DNA of 64,000 nt from Calonectria ilicicola (Eukaryota > Ascomycota > Sordariomycetes > Hypocreales > Nectriaceae): positions 4,898,001 to 4,962,000 of the forward strand of contig CP085827.1 of assembly GCA_020809705.1 (NCBI GenBank). Direction: 5' to 3'. Positions within the stretch are counted from its first letter, which is position 1, and every line of letters starts with the position of its first letter. The notes below the pieces were generated by a model. That model made no database searches, was not told the origin of the DNA, and saw only the letters and a list, made by a program, of their open reading frames with translations. The position numbers were made by a program, and so were the translations under genes. Of the stretch, positions 13,894-24,575 are shown one piece after another.

Positions 13894-16800
13894 ATGGCTG
13901 ACGAGAAGGCTGCCGGCGCTCCTGCGCTGACCACCAACATTGAGACTGGCGGCTTCGACGAGAAGCGAGGACAGGCTCCTCCTCCTCAAGCCACCAAGGG
14001 CCGCCCCGACGACGACGACGAGGAGGATGATGCGGATATCGATGCCCTGATCGAGGACCTTGAGTCCGAGGACGGTCATCAGTTTGATGAAGATGAGGAG
14101 ATTCAGCCCGGTGGTGGCCGTGTCGTCCCCGAGGACATGCTCCAGACTGACAGCCGTGTTGGTCTGACTGAGTCTGAGGTCCTCGCCCGCCGCCGAAAGT
14201 ACGGTCTCAACCAGATGAAGGAGGAGAAGGAGAACCTGCTTCTCAAGTTCTTCGGCTTCTTCGTTGGTCCTATTCAGTTCGTCATGGAGGTAAGTTTCTA
14301 CAATGCAATCCCCATACTATCCCAATTCCCTAGCCTGGAGCGCGCGCGAACTATCAATTGCTTGCTTCTGGCTGCAATTACTTTTTCGCTGCATCAAAAA
14401 GCTCTATACGCTGCATACATACCACACACTCCCCCGAAACACTTGGCACTGGCGCCCGGTGCGTGCGCGGCCCTCAATGGCTCGGTATCACTTGTCAGTG
14501 CCTTGGCTCTGTGCAAGTGACGCCTTGTTTTGATTGCACGCTGAGAACCGGCATGCACGTTGCACAATTTTTTGCGCGTTTTTGGCGCAGATTGCCAGCT
14601 CCACATGGTGTCCACACAAGCTCGGGGTGGACAGGGGCATGGAGTGTCTGTTCGTGTGGGTGGATCCACACGCGACGCTCCTAGCCCAATCTGTCCTCGC
14701 CAATTCGCCGCTCAATTGATGACGGTCGGCACCGCAACGCATCCGCGCTGCTACATCGTCACATTGGGATGATCCATGTGGAGACACAGATCCAGTCGGA
14801 TTGAGTGGCTGCCCCACTGTTTTGAAACCTGGGCCTATTACGTCCCCATCGCCTCAAAGCTTCACGGTCTCTTGCCATGTGCGGGAGATTACACCTCATT
14901 TTGGAGAACGCCAAATGCTAACATGCTGTGTCATAGGGTGCTGCCGTCCTTGCTGCCGGTCTTGAGGATTGGGTCGATTTCGGTGTTATTTGCGGTCTTC
15001 TTCTGCTCAACGCCTGTGTCGGTTTCATCCAGGAGTACCAGGCTGGTTCTATTGTCGAGGAACTCAAGAAGACTCTTGCCCTTAAGGCTGTCGTCCTCCG
15101 TGACGGTACCCTGAAGGAGATTGAGGCTCCTGAGGTCGTTCCCGGTGATATCCTCCAGGTTGAAGATGGTTCCATTATCCCCGCTGATGGTCGTATCGTC
15201 ACCGAGGACGCTTTCCTCCAGGTTGATCAGTCTGCCATCACTGGTGAGTCTCTTGCTGTCGACAAGCACAAGGGCGACAACTGCTATGCTTCCTCCGCCG
15301 TCAAGCGTGGTGAGGCCTTCGTCATTGTTACTGCCACTGGTGACAACACCTTCGTCGGTCGCGCCGCTGCTCTCGTCTCCCAGTCCGCTGGTGGCACTGG
15401 TCACTTCACTGAGGTTCTCAACGGTATTGGTACGATTCTGCTGGTTCTGGTCATCGTGACTCTTCTCGTTGTCTGGATTTCCTCTTTCTACCGATCCAAC
15501 CCCATTGTCGACATCCTTCGCTTCACTCTTGCCATCACCATCGTCGGTGTCCCCGTCGGTCTTCCCGCCGTCGTCACCACCACCATGGCTGTCGGTGCTG
15601 CCTACCTCGCCAAGAAGCAGGCTATCGTCCAGAAGCTCTCCGCCATTGAGTCCCTTGCTGGTGTCGAGATTCTCTGCTCTGACAAGACCGGTACCCTGAC
15701 CAAGAACAAGCTGTCTCTCTCTGAGCCCTACACTGTCGCCGGTGTCGAGCCTGATGACCTGATGCTTACTGCCTGTTTGGCTGCTTCCCGCAAGGCTAAG
15801 GGTATTGATGCCATCGACAAGGCTTTCCTCAAGTCCCTGAAGTTCTACCCCCGTGCCAAGTCTGTTCTCTCCAAGTACAAGGTTCTTGAGTTCCAGCCTT
15901 TCGACCCCGTCTCCAAGAAGGTTACCGCCATTGTTGAGTCTCCCCAGGGTGAGCGCATCATCTGTGTTAAGGGTGCCCCTCTTTTCGTTCTCAAGACTGT
16001 CGAGGAGGACCACCCTATCCCTGAGGATGTCGACCGTGACTACAAGAACTGCGTCGCTGAGTTTGCTACCCGTGGTTTCCGTTCCCTTGGTGTTGCCCGC
16101 AAGCGTGGTGAGGGTGCTTGGGAGATTCTCGGAATTATGCCTTGCTCTGACCCTCCCCGTCACGATACTGCCCGCACTATCAACGAAGCCAAGACTCTCG
16201 GTCTGTCCATTAAGATGCTTACTGGTGACGCTGTCGGTATTGCTCGTGAGACTTCCCGCCAGCTCGGTCTTGGTACCAACGTCTACAACGCTGAGCGTCT
16301 TGGTCTTGGTGGCGGTGGTGACATGCCCGGTTCCGAGGTTTATGATTTCGTTGAGGCTGCCGATGGTTTCGCTGAAGTTTTCCCCCAGCACAAGTACAAT
16401 GTCGTCGAGATTCTCCAGCAGCGTGGTTACCTTGTTGCCATGACTGGTGATGGTGTCAACGATGCTCCCTCCCTGAAGAAGTCCGATACTGGTATTGCCG
16501 TCGAGGGTGCCTCCGATGCTGCCCGCTCTGCTGCCGATATTGTCTTCCTTGCCCCTGGTCTCGGTGCTATCATTGATGCTCTTAAGACTTCCCGACAGAT
16601 TTTCCACCGCATGTACGCCTACGTTGTCTACCGTATCGCTCTGTCCCTGCACATGGAGATCTTCCTTGGTCTTTGGATTGCTATCCTGAACCGCTCCCTC
16701 AACCTTGAGCTCGTCGTCTTCATTGCCATTTTCGCTGATATCGCTACCCTTGCCATTGCCTACGATAACGCTCCCTACTCGCAGACCCCCGTCAAGTGGA

Positions 16801-17372
16801 ACCTGCCCAAGCTCTGGGGAATGTCCGTTCTCCTCGGTGTTGTCCTGGCTGTCGGTACCTGGATTGCTCTTACCACCATGCTTGCCCAGGGTGAGGACGG
16901 TGGTATCGTGCAGAACTTCGGTGACATGGATGAGGTTCTCTTCCTTGAGATCTCCCTTACTGAGAACTGGCTGATCTTCATCACCCGTGCCAACGGTCCC
17001 TTCTGGTCTTCCATCCCCTCGTGGCAGCTCAGCGGTGCCGTCTTCATCGTCGATGTCATCGCCACCCTCTTCTGTATCTTCGGTTGGTTCCGTGGTGGTA
17101 ACCAGACCTCCATCGTTGGTGTTGTCCGTATCTGGATCTTCTCCTTCGGTATCTTCGCCGTTATGGGTGGTCTCTACTACTTCATGCAGGGCAGCTCCGG
17201 CTTTGACAACCTCATGCATGGAAAGTCCCCCAAGAAGGACCAGAAGCAGCGCTCCCTTGAGGACTTTGGTAAGTTTTTCACATTACATCCTTTTTCATGA
17301 CACATGACGCTAACAATCTTCACAGTCGTCTCTCTCCAGCGTGTTTCTACCCAGCACGAGAAGTCTCAGTAA
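13894..17372 (+). CDS. pma1: Plasma-membrane H+-ATPase (P3A-type)
   Basis: The electrogenic proton pump that exports H+ at the cost of ATP and powers nutrient uptake. Exons are 13894-14289, 14937-17268 and 17326-17372, giving 924 residues, the family's usual length. The start sits in a strong context (GCCATGG) and opens an acidic N-terminus with a [10 protein letters not shown] stretch. Motifs in order are TGES (about residue 234), the phosphorylation site CSDKTGTLT (Asp381), KGAP, and TGDGVNDAP (about 635), followed by C-terminal membrane helices. The C-terminus [13 protein letters not shown] lies across intron 2 and matches the regulatory tail where Ser/Thr phosphorylation activates the pump. 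Codon use is strongly biased to C-ending codons, as for abundant proteins. An AATAAA lies at 17533-17538. The 647-bp first intron is unusually long. Confidence 0.98.
14290..14936 (+). other. Long first intron of PMA1
   Basis: The donor GTAAGT follows codon 132 (GAG) and the acceptor TCATAG precedes GGT of codon 133. Joining them restores the [19 protein letters not shown] stretch at the first membrane helix, so the splice is well supported. At 647 bp it is about ten times the usual intron in this window. I see no protein-coding continuation inside it. One C-box-like TGATGA occurs near 14717, but I found no convincing partner D box, so no snoRNA is called. Confidence 0.85.
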
Positions 17373-17868
17373 ATTAGAGATGGTATATATCCGGAACACC
17401 ATCTGCCGGCCTTTTCACTTTCGCTCTGTCTAAATTTGCACTGTACCGATCATACCCGTGTACCGACGCTCCGGCGAGGATGAGGAGGAACCTTTTCATA
17501 CCCCTAGAGTTCGATAACTAGACTACGTAATGAATAAAGTAAAATAAAATATTTGGTCTCCATCTTCATCTGTTGTGAATCTTCAAATTTCTCCATGTAC
17601 TAGATTTATTCCCTTGGTGTAGTGAAAGTCTTGATCTCGATAATTTTCTGTTGAGTCTAGCAGTGGCGTAAAACTGAGCAGTCACGTGTGGGAGCCAGTT
17701 TTGTTCGACGTCAGTTCACCGAAGCTATACTCACTCCTGGCCAACCTCTGTCATGCTACATCCTAGGAATAAAAAAAAACAAACCCGACTCCGATTCCCC
17801 GTTTTGTATTTGGTCTGATTATTAGTCTCATATCTCTGTATGACGTCTCGTTTTGTGGATTTTCCATC
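17373..17868. other. PMA1 3' region / WD40 gene promoter
   Basis: A gap of 496 bp holding the PMA1 3' UTR with an AATAAA at 17533-17538 and AT-rich sequence after it, then the upstream region of the WD40 gene. No further gene is seen. Confidence 0.6.
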
Positions 17869-19582
17869 ATGAACCCTGAAATCCCGGGGTATTATTTTGG
17901 TATTACAGCTTTTGCTGCCCTCACTCATTCGACCTTGCAGCGGCTTTTCTGACAAAATAGCAGATCCCGAAAAGAAGAAGTACTTCAAAATTGAAAAGAA
18001 CCACCAGTCTTCATCTAGCGCGGCTTATTCCTCGGATACTGTCAAGAAGCGCAAGCTTCAGGATGGCGCCCGCCAAGCCTCCCGGCACCGGGCGCAGCTC
18101 GTGAGGAGGCATATCAAGCGGCACCCTATCGGGAGGGATCTTGTGTGTGCCGGACTCTTGGCTCGGGAGGCGGGCCTTGGGCGTGTGGCAGAGCGTGGGC
18201 GTGGGCGGCTCGAGGATCAAGATCTGGCCGCCGAGGCTTGGGCGCAGGGCGTCGTAGCCAAGGGCAATGTGCCTTTTGCGCCGAGCTTCGCGAGGGCTAG
18301 GTATGCCAACATGCCGTGCTTCTATGTCGGTGGGGAAGACATGAAGACGGGGCTAGGTGTAGCGTATGCAAGTCAGTGTAGAATGCGATGTTCAACTCGG
18401 TCGTTGATCTGCTGACCATTGTTCCAGCTTTGGATGAGGAGACTCTAGTAGGGAGCCACATTCCTCTGAATAACAATTACGAGTGGGTTCTATCTCTCTT
18501 CACGCAAGGGGGAGGGGTGAGATGTCCATCGAAACTAACTAACCCTTCCTAGGGTTCACTTTTCTAGAGATGCCCCTCCAGCTTCAGGGAGAGCCTTATC
18601 GTTCCGAACTGAGATGATTAGATGTCCCCAGATGTCTTCGATCAAATATCACAAACCCTCGCATAAGATTCTACTGACATCTAGGGCACCGGATCACAGC
18701 TGCGGCCTCTACTTCTTTTCACCTCCCTTGTCGGACACGGATGATCCCACTAGACCGCATTGGCTTCTTGGAGAGAGTATGAGAATTGCTGCAGACTAAA
18801 GCCATCTGAATGATTCCACTAACACATTTAAAGCAAACCATTACCAAAGGTTATCCATACGTCATGGATTACGTGATGAGTGGCTTGTCCACTCTAGCAC
18901 GCCCGCTCCCTCGTCATCTGATCTAATCTGCGTCGTTGGGACCAACAGCGGTCTGTTGCAGGTCCAGTCCAATGAAACAATGTCTTGGGTTGCGCCGATT
19001 TCACCGCAAAAGCCGTCCAAGGGCATGCACCTCCCCCAGGAAATATTCGCCCAAGACTTCCAGCAGGGCAACCACAACGTGCTTGTGGCGGGGGGCCGCT
19101 AGCCGCGCTTCTGGGTCTCTGATCTGCGAGCTCCCGAGGCCCAATGGTCTTTTACCAAGCACCAGACGTCCATTGCCCACATTCGGAGCCTCAACCCAAA
19201 TCAAGTATTGGTGGCGGGTCTGCAGAATTCCATGGTTCTGATGGATCTGCGATTCCTGGATCGCCGGCCCAATGGCCCCCGGCCGCTGCTCACATTCCCG
19301 GGTCACCGCAATGATGCCCATTTCCACATTGGCTGGGACGTCAACCCGCAGCTCGGCGTCGTGGCCGCAGCCCAAGACAACGGTACCGTGAAACTCTTTT
19401 CTCTGTCCTCGGGCCGTCGATTGCGTAGCCCCGTGCTGGACACTGTGCACACGGACACGCCCATCAAGGCCCTCATGTTCCAGAAACTGCCTTATGAGCG
19501 CCTCCCCAGCCTCTTCGTTGGCGAGGGTCCGACCCTCCGCAAATTTTCCTTTGGCGCAGTGAACCTGGAGGATGAGGTATGA
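17869..19582 (+). pseudogene. DCAF4-like WD40 protein gene with in-frame stop
   Basis: WD40-family gene resembling DCAF4-type substrate receptors of CUL4-DDB1 ubiquitin ligases. Exons read as 17869-17899, 17964-18371, 18428-18482, 18553-18776 and 18834-19582, and every junction keeps the frame. Exon 1 plus exon 2 gives MNPEIPGYYFDPEKKKYFK, the family's N-terminal signature. WD-like blades follow in exon 5 (NVLVAGGR, VSDLRAPEAQW, VLVAGLQNSMVLMDLR, AAQDNGTVKLFSL). Codon 329, at 19100-19102, is TAG inside GGR-stop-PRFWVSD, where this kind of blade normally has Gln, so CAG to TAG is the simplest change. The frame stays open on both sides for a 488-residue product; the stop leaves 328 residues. 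No plausible intron removes the stop: the nearest upstream GT would make one of about 25 nt. Either a recent pseudogene, a readthrough gene or a sequencing error. Confidence 0.75.
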
Positions 19583-19597
19583 GTTGAGGCCTGGCAT

Positions 19598-20070
19598 TGT
19601 AAAAGTTGGCGAATGCTTTTTTGATGGTGCGCGGCGGATGGGAGGGAGTTGTGATGGAAATACCCCAAAAGGATACCAAGATGTAAGCGCGTTGATTATA
19701 AAGTCGTTTGAAGTAACTATATTTGATTCCAGGATGAACATATATGGATTAAAATGTGTCTGTTGGTTCACTCGAGTCTACGATTCCACTTCTATCTTGC
19801 TATGGTTCGGTCGTATTCGTTAACGGACTCATAACCATGCCTTAATGGCAAGATATAGTGGCACATGGCTATACTGATGTAGGAAGGCGCTATTTGTTCA
19901 TGTTGTACGTGGGCGAGATCTCAGAGTTGTGCCGTGCACGGCTATATGAGAGTTAATTGAATGGTACACATACTATTACTAACATACCAGTGATTATGAA
20001 ACCTGGTTGTATTTATGGGTGTTCCTATCTAGGTGGAGCTCGTACTTACATTTATGATCGGAATTTATGG
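19598..20070 (+). repeat. Direct repeat A1 (diverged copy of A2)
   Basis: About 470 bp, beginning just behind the WD40 gene stop and alignable along its length with 24125-24575 in the same orientation. Shared blocks include an identical stretch of 28 bases at 19646-19673. Over 19687-19762 against 24217-24292, equal in length without gaps, I count 11 differences, 9 of them transitions; in 7 of those 9 the A1 copy has A or T. I did not identify TG...CA ends, a primer-binding site or a target duplication, so whether these are LTRs is open. Confidence 0.7.
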
Positions 20071-20170
20071 TCTATGAATTGCCTCCGTAGGATTGAGACT
20101 ATATGGCTGATGCTATATTCTGAACTACACGATTCATCAAAGTGAAGCTCATTAAGTATAGTACAATCTC

Positions 20171-20384
20171 TGAAAGATTGTACCCTCTCTGCCTTTTCCC
20201 ACCATCTTTCAGCCAGATTATACATAAATAAATATTATATAAATAAAGTAAATAATTAATTATATATAAGGTTTATTATTATTTATTTGCTTATTTCTTT
20301 CTTTTGCTATCAGATTGATATCTTCGGACACTTGAGTTCCATGCTGCTAAAGGTGAGGAAGTCATAGGGGCACAATCTTTCAAG
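20171..20384. mobile_element. MITE-like element, copy 1
   Basis: About 214 bp bounded by terminal inverted repeats TGAAAGATTGT (left) and ACAATCTTTCA (right), with a very AT-rich interior of TAAATAAA-type runs. The same ends recur at 39756-39895, and a partial copy lies near 37500-37582. It has no coding capacity, as expected of a non-autonomous element. A target-site duplication is not clear. Confidence 0.65.
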
Positions 20385-20397
20385 GAGTGTGTTGTAT

Positions 20398-20583
20398 GAG
20401 CTTCGAGTATTCATTCCTATTCATGCTGGTAATCTCGATACAAATGATAAAGAGTTCATCAAAGAGGAATGCAAAGCCCTTAAGAAGATAATGCGAAAGT
20501 AGAAGAGATTCATACTCAGGAAGCTAGATCTAAAAGAGAAGAGCTTTATAGCAGATATTCGCGGCGATGAGTACAAGGACTAG
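20398..20583 (+). pseudogene. Decayed ORF fragment, unknown
   Basis: Frame 1 reads ELRVFIPIHAGNLDTNDKEF, then a Lys/Glu-rich stretch, a TAG at 20500-20502, and continues to a second TAG at 20581. The composition (charged, few Arg/Pro/Ser runs) looks more like decayed coding sequence than the surrounding DNA. It begins right behind the MITE-like element and may belong to an old transposon or a lost gene. I do not recognise the family. Confidence 0.3.
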
Positions 20584-20650
20584 ACGGCCAAGATCTAAGG
20601 CAAATTGAAGTCCGCTTAAAATAAATGGAGAGATTATCCACATGAAAAAG

Positions 20651-20768
20651 AAATACAACAATGAGGATTCCCCGGTCGTCACCCACCGAGTACTAATTCA
20701 CCGCTTCTCAGCTTGACTATGGGAGAGCGGATGGTGGGTTTCCACTATGGTGATCAATATATTCGAAG
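20651..20768 (-). pseudogene. Decayed 5S rRNA copy
   Basis: On the minus strand the 3' two thirds closely match the 5S gene at 23545-23663, including the internal control region. The RNA 5' end (plus-strand right side) has diverged and is about ten bases shorter: it reads like ATATTGATCACCATAG where the intact gene has ACATACGACCATAG. Helix I cannot form normally and the downstream T run is weak. Similarity continues past the RNA 3' end to about 20620, so the copy includes flanking DNA. Confidence 0.75.
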
Positions 20769-20924
20769 ATTAGCCGGGTTGCTTTTCTAGATCATGTGGA
20801 CAACGTTCTAGTTGACCGCCAATTGGAATAGAACATTGGAAAATCGTTGAGACGAAAGGTGGTTCTCCATGGTCAGACTCTCGTTTCGTTGTCTTTTCCA
20901 ACCATCTATTTCTACTCCGCTATC

Positions 20925-22918
20925 ATGATCGATACTGAGTTCCCGATTACGCGCAACTACTGCATCAAGCAAGCACGTTGCAGACTCTGTCAATTCCCGT
21001 TGACAGAAAATGAGGCCGTTATTGCAGGTATGCCTCTCCCTACTGTTATTGCTAAGACTGAGTTCTCACTTTTTTAGCGGTCGGCAATGGTATTTCATGC
21101 GAGTTCCCGTTTCAGCGCCACACTACCTTCTATGATAAGGATATTAATATAAGATTTCATTTGTGTGCCACAAAAATCTGCATCTTCTCGTACTCACAAA
21201 CGCCATGCTTTCATCGGCACTGCTATGAAGTTCTCTTCTCATCGGTGACTCCTAAGTTCCTCGCTGTCACTCGTTATTCGTTTGTGCCATCGGACAGCGA
21301 GGAGCAACGTCGGGCTAACTATATCCAACAAGCTCTGGCTCGTAACTTGCAACGAGCCGACTTTTGGTCCTCTAAGTTTCCTACGGAGCTGTGGTATATG
21401 GTTGCTGGTTTTCTTGTGCAACATTGCGCTGTGGTCAGTGCTCAAGAACAGATTCATGTGCACGCTAATGTAGAAGATGCCGTCATAAACCTATCCCAGC
21501 CTGTGTACGTGTCTTACATCATGGTAGACGGTCGGCGCTACGTCAAGACGCTACGAAACTCAACCGAGCCTACTACCGGCCAGGGATTGCATCTTTTGGG
21601 TCTAGGCTGGGGAGAGCGAGACGAGGATACCGACGAAGTAATGCTCGTGGCAGAAGACCATCTCGGAATCCGTCAAGTTGCATTCGTCTCATCCAAGACT
21701 CGAGAAAAATGGTATCTCAATGCCCCAAACATCCCTGGTGCTTGGTGGAAATGCCTTTCTCGGAACTCTCTCTCATCTACTATTGCAATTAGAAGTGATG
21801 TAAGTCAAGTAATCCCTCATGACGCTTTCGTGCTAACAATATGACGGCAGGGTCTTAAAGTGCGCGATATAGAGGGCGTCCAAGAAGATATGGTTTCTCT
21901 ATCATCTACTGTTGGCTGGCCGACCCCGGCTCCCTCTCCGCCCGCTGCGTTTGAGCTCCTAACACTTCAAAGACTGGGAGAACGCCTTGCCGGAGTACGA
22001 ATGCGATACTTCGATTGCAATGAGTCCAACATCACTGGATACTCTGTGTTATCGGATGGGAGAAGTCCTCGGGTTATTTTTTCGCACAAACAAGGCGAAG
22101 AAGTGGACGCAAGCTTGTTTGAGGAGATGACGTATACATTTTGGCACTGGATGTACATGCCTATCAGCCCAGGAGAATATCTTACGGATATTTGCAGACG
22201 AGCCGGCTGTGTGATCATGGACACTGAGGTTATCGGAATAACTGTATGAATTAATTGCTCACTCTCTTCAATCTACGCTAATTGTTTATTTTAGTTCACT
22301 ACAAACCGAGGGCGGACAAGACTTTTTGGACTCTATGGACATGAGAATGTTGATGTTAGGCGAATTGTATCCTTGCCTAATAGCCCATGTCGAATCTACT
22401 TCAATCAATTAGACAGTTGGGCCAATATAGGCAAAATTGAGGCATATGCTATTGACAAGGGCAGTCGAGATGCTAGCATTGCCAGTCCATCTACGCTTCC
22501 ATTCCCACCAATAGCCATCGCGCCACCTCCCTACACACAAAGTAACGAGATATGGACACACTCGTCATGTTCCATAGCAAACGTCACTCATATACAGGCA
22601 TGTATTAACAAAACTGTACCCCACCAACCCATCATAGGCATCCTGCTCCACTATATGGATGATCACCGTGAGTGTGTGGGACAGTTTCGCCTAGATTGGG
22701 CAGCCGAGCCTATCGTGGTAGGCAGTGCAGATAGCCTGTACATTTGGGGCAAACGGATCAAGTTAAAGAATTGGGGATACGTGGCTGCCGTTACGACTAA
22801 GGCCCCAGAGGATTGTGCAGAGGGTCAGTGGCTTGATGTGACCCCAAACGGCACGTTAGAATGGTGGTTTTCCTCGCGACACACAGTTTTGTTTTATGAT
22901 GGTACTCGACTAAATTGA
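20925..22918 (+). CDS. Uncharacterised fungal protein with N-terminal Cys/His cluster
   Basis: Exons are 20925-21027, 21078-21799, 21851-22243 and 22295-22918, giving 613 residues; the three introns are 50-51 bp with GTATGC, GTAAGT and GTATGA donors. The first ATG in an open frame gives MIDTEFPITRNYCIK. The first 90 residues contain CRLC (Cys19, Cys22), FHLCATKIC and CFHRHC, a pattern that could bind zinc. It is followed by SKFPTELWYMVAGFLVQHCA, which resembles an F-box-like helix pair, and by a long region rich in aromatic residues (FTTNRGRTRLFG, QFRLDWAAEPI). I recognise the general look from uncharacterised proteins of Sordariomycetes but know no function. It is flanked by two 5S-like copies and by repeats A1 and A2. 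Confidence 0.75.
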
Positions 22919-23544
22919 TCGTGATGGGAGGTGTCTGAGAGGATTTGCTCAAGGAAATCACCATTTGGACTTGCGATACATATACGAACAATATGAGATT
23001 TCTACCCAAAAAGACCATGTATCAATCAGATCGCCCCGGGTATCCTGCCCGTACCCCATTGTTCCTTCTCAATTGACCTATTGTTGCCCTTCCATTGCGG
23101 AAAACGACCTCGTTGCGTCGACATACTGGCTCCTGTCTCCGGGAGCATGGGTCCCATGCAGTGGGATCATCCGTATGTTGTTTCCATCATGGGCATCGAC
23201 AAACCAGTAAATTCACTGCAAATGATATACTTCGAGCTCGTCTGAGCAATCTTGATGGATATTATAGCAAAAATACTTTGAGCTGATGGGTTGTAGGCTG
23301 CATAGAAACCACCGAACATTAAATAGTTTGTAGAAGCTTCAAAGTAAAATGGAACAGAGCTATAGCCTGGAATAGTAGGATTGAACACGAAAAGAAGTTC
23401 GTTTATAGACGAGTAAATCGAAGGAGATATTGAGGGAGGCGATGAATGGCTCTAAAGGCCAAGGAAAAAGGAGAGTCAGATAGTACTTTTCGTGATAATT
23501 ATGGAAAATAAATGGAGACGTTATCCACAAGACCAAAAAAAAAA
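22919..23544. other. Region between unknown gene and 5S rRNA gene
   Basis: About 620 bp of AT-rich sequence with only short open frames. The end next to the 5S gene shares a block (AATAAATGGAGA) with the region behind the decayed 5S copy, showing that the duplicated unit is longer than the RNA itself. Confidence 0.5.
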
Positions 23545-23663
23545 ACATACAACAGCGAGGATTCCCCGGTCGTCACCGACCCGAGTACTAATTCACCGCT
23601 TCTTAGCTTGACTATGGGAGAGCGGACGGGATCCCGTATTTTCTAAGAGCTATGGTCGTATGT
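23545..23663 (-). rRNA. 5S ribosomal RNA
   Basis: A 119-nt RNA on the minus strand beginning ACATACGACCATAG and ending GTTGTATGT; the two ends pair into helix I with one G-U pair. The interior contains the GGGATCCCGTCCGCTCTCCC and GGGTCGGTGACGACC stretches typical of filamentous-fungal 5S rRNA. A run of eleven Ts follows directly (23534-23544 on the plus strand as A), the expected RNA polymerase III terminator. Dispersed single 5S genes are the rule in this fungal group. Confidence 0.92.
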
Positions 23664-24124
23664 ACTGTGGTGACGGAAACAATTGGGCTATACTCTCAAC
23701 GTGGCTAAGAGCAAGGGTATCTGTCCAAGTTTTATTTCGTAGAGGCCTACGAGTCCATTGTCACAAAATGACACCAGGACTAGGTATAATCACTGTGTGG
23801 TGTCATATTTCTAAAGCCTTTTATTTAGAAATCAACTAAATTTACTATCAGTGGGAAAAATAAAATGAATCATATCCGATTTTCATCTCAAGCATGTGGC
23901 AATGTATTTTGTTGAAAAGGACAATATCTCATGATACATAGGATTCATCAGTGGCCTTAATGATCGTCGATACTATGATAGTCAATCCAGAACCAAGTGT
24001 CACCACGAATTTCAAAATGTCTACAAGTTTCTGGTTCGGTGGGGAGCGCGGTGGCACTTGTGCCGAACCACCAACAGATGGTGGATGGTGCCATTCCTCG
24101 GCTATATAAACAGACTTACGGATC
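23664..24124. other. AT-rich spacer between 5S gene and repeat A2
   Basis: About 460 bp. The minus strand holds an open frame of 89 codons (23929-24198) without a recognisable motif; part of it lies in repeat A2 and I do not call it. Confidence 0.5.
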
Positions 24125-24575
24125 TTCTTGTTATAAAAATTAATGAATGAGTTTTTGATGGTGCGCGGCGGGCGGGAGTTGTGATGGAAATACCCCAAAA
24201 GGATACTGAGGTGTAAGCGCGTTGATTACAAAGGCGTTCGAAGTAGCTATATCTAATTTCAGGATGACCATATATGGATTAAGATGCGCCTGCTAGTTTA
24301 ATAAAGTCTGCGGTCCCCGCTTTTGTCTTCGTATTCACCAAGGGGCTCATAACTATGCCCTGGTATATAACTATACTGAGGTAGGAAGGCGCTATAATTC
24401 TAGTTGTTCGCGGGCGAGATCTCAGAGTATTGCCGTACACGGGTATGTGAAAGTTAATTGTATGGTATAGATGCTATTACTAACAATACCGATGGTTGTA
24501 AAGTAAAACCTAGTTGTATTGATAGGTGCTCCCTTCTTGATTAAGCTCGCACTTGCATTTAGAACTAGAATTCGC
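24125..24575 (+). repeat. Direct repeat A2
   Basis: Second copy of repeat A1 (19598-20070) in the same orientation, about 4.5 kb away. It is alignable through the GGTGCGCGGCGG block at the left to the block around GAGATCTCAGAGT and further right. It is GC-richer than A1 at most of the transition differences counted. No coding capacity is evident. Confidence 0.7.

Noticed and set aside
14700..14820. Possible C/D snoRNA in the PMA1 intron
   Set aside because: A TGATGA occurs but no CTGA D box with a terminal stem was found at a fitting distance.
14931..17219. 762-codon open frame on the minus strand opposite PMA1
   Set aside because: It mirrors the strongly biased PMA1 codons and its Gly/Asp/Thr/Leu-rich translation is the typical shadow of such a gene. 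The plus strand carries all pump motifs.
19001..19771. 256-codon open frame (-) opposite the WD40 gene
   Set aside because: The plus-strand reading has the WD-repeat sequence; the minus frame has none and spans the exon border and repeat A1.
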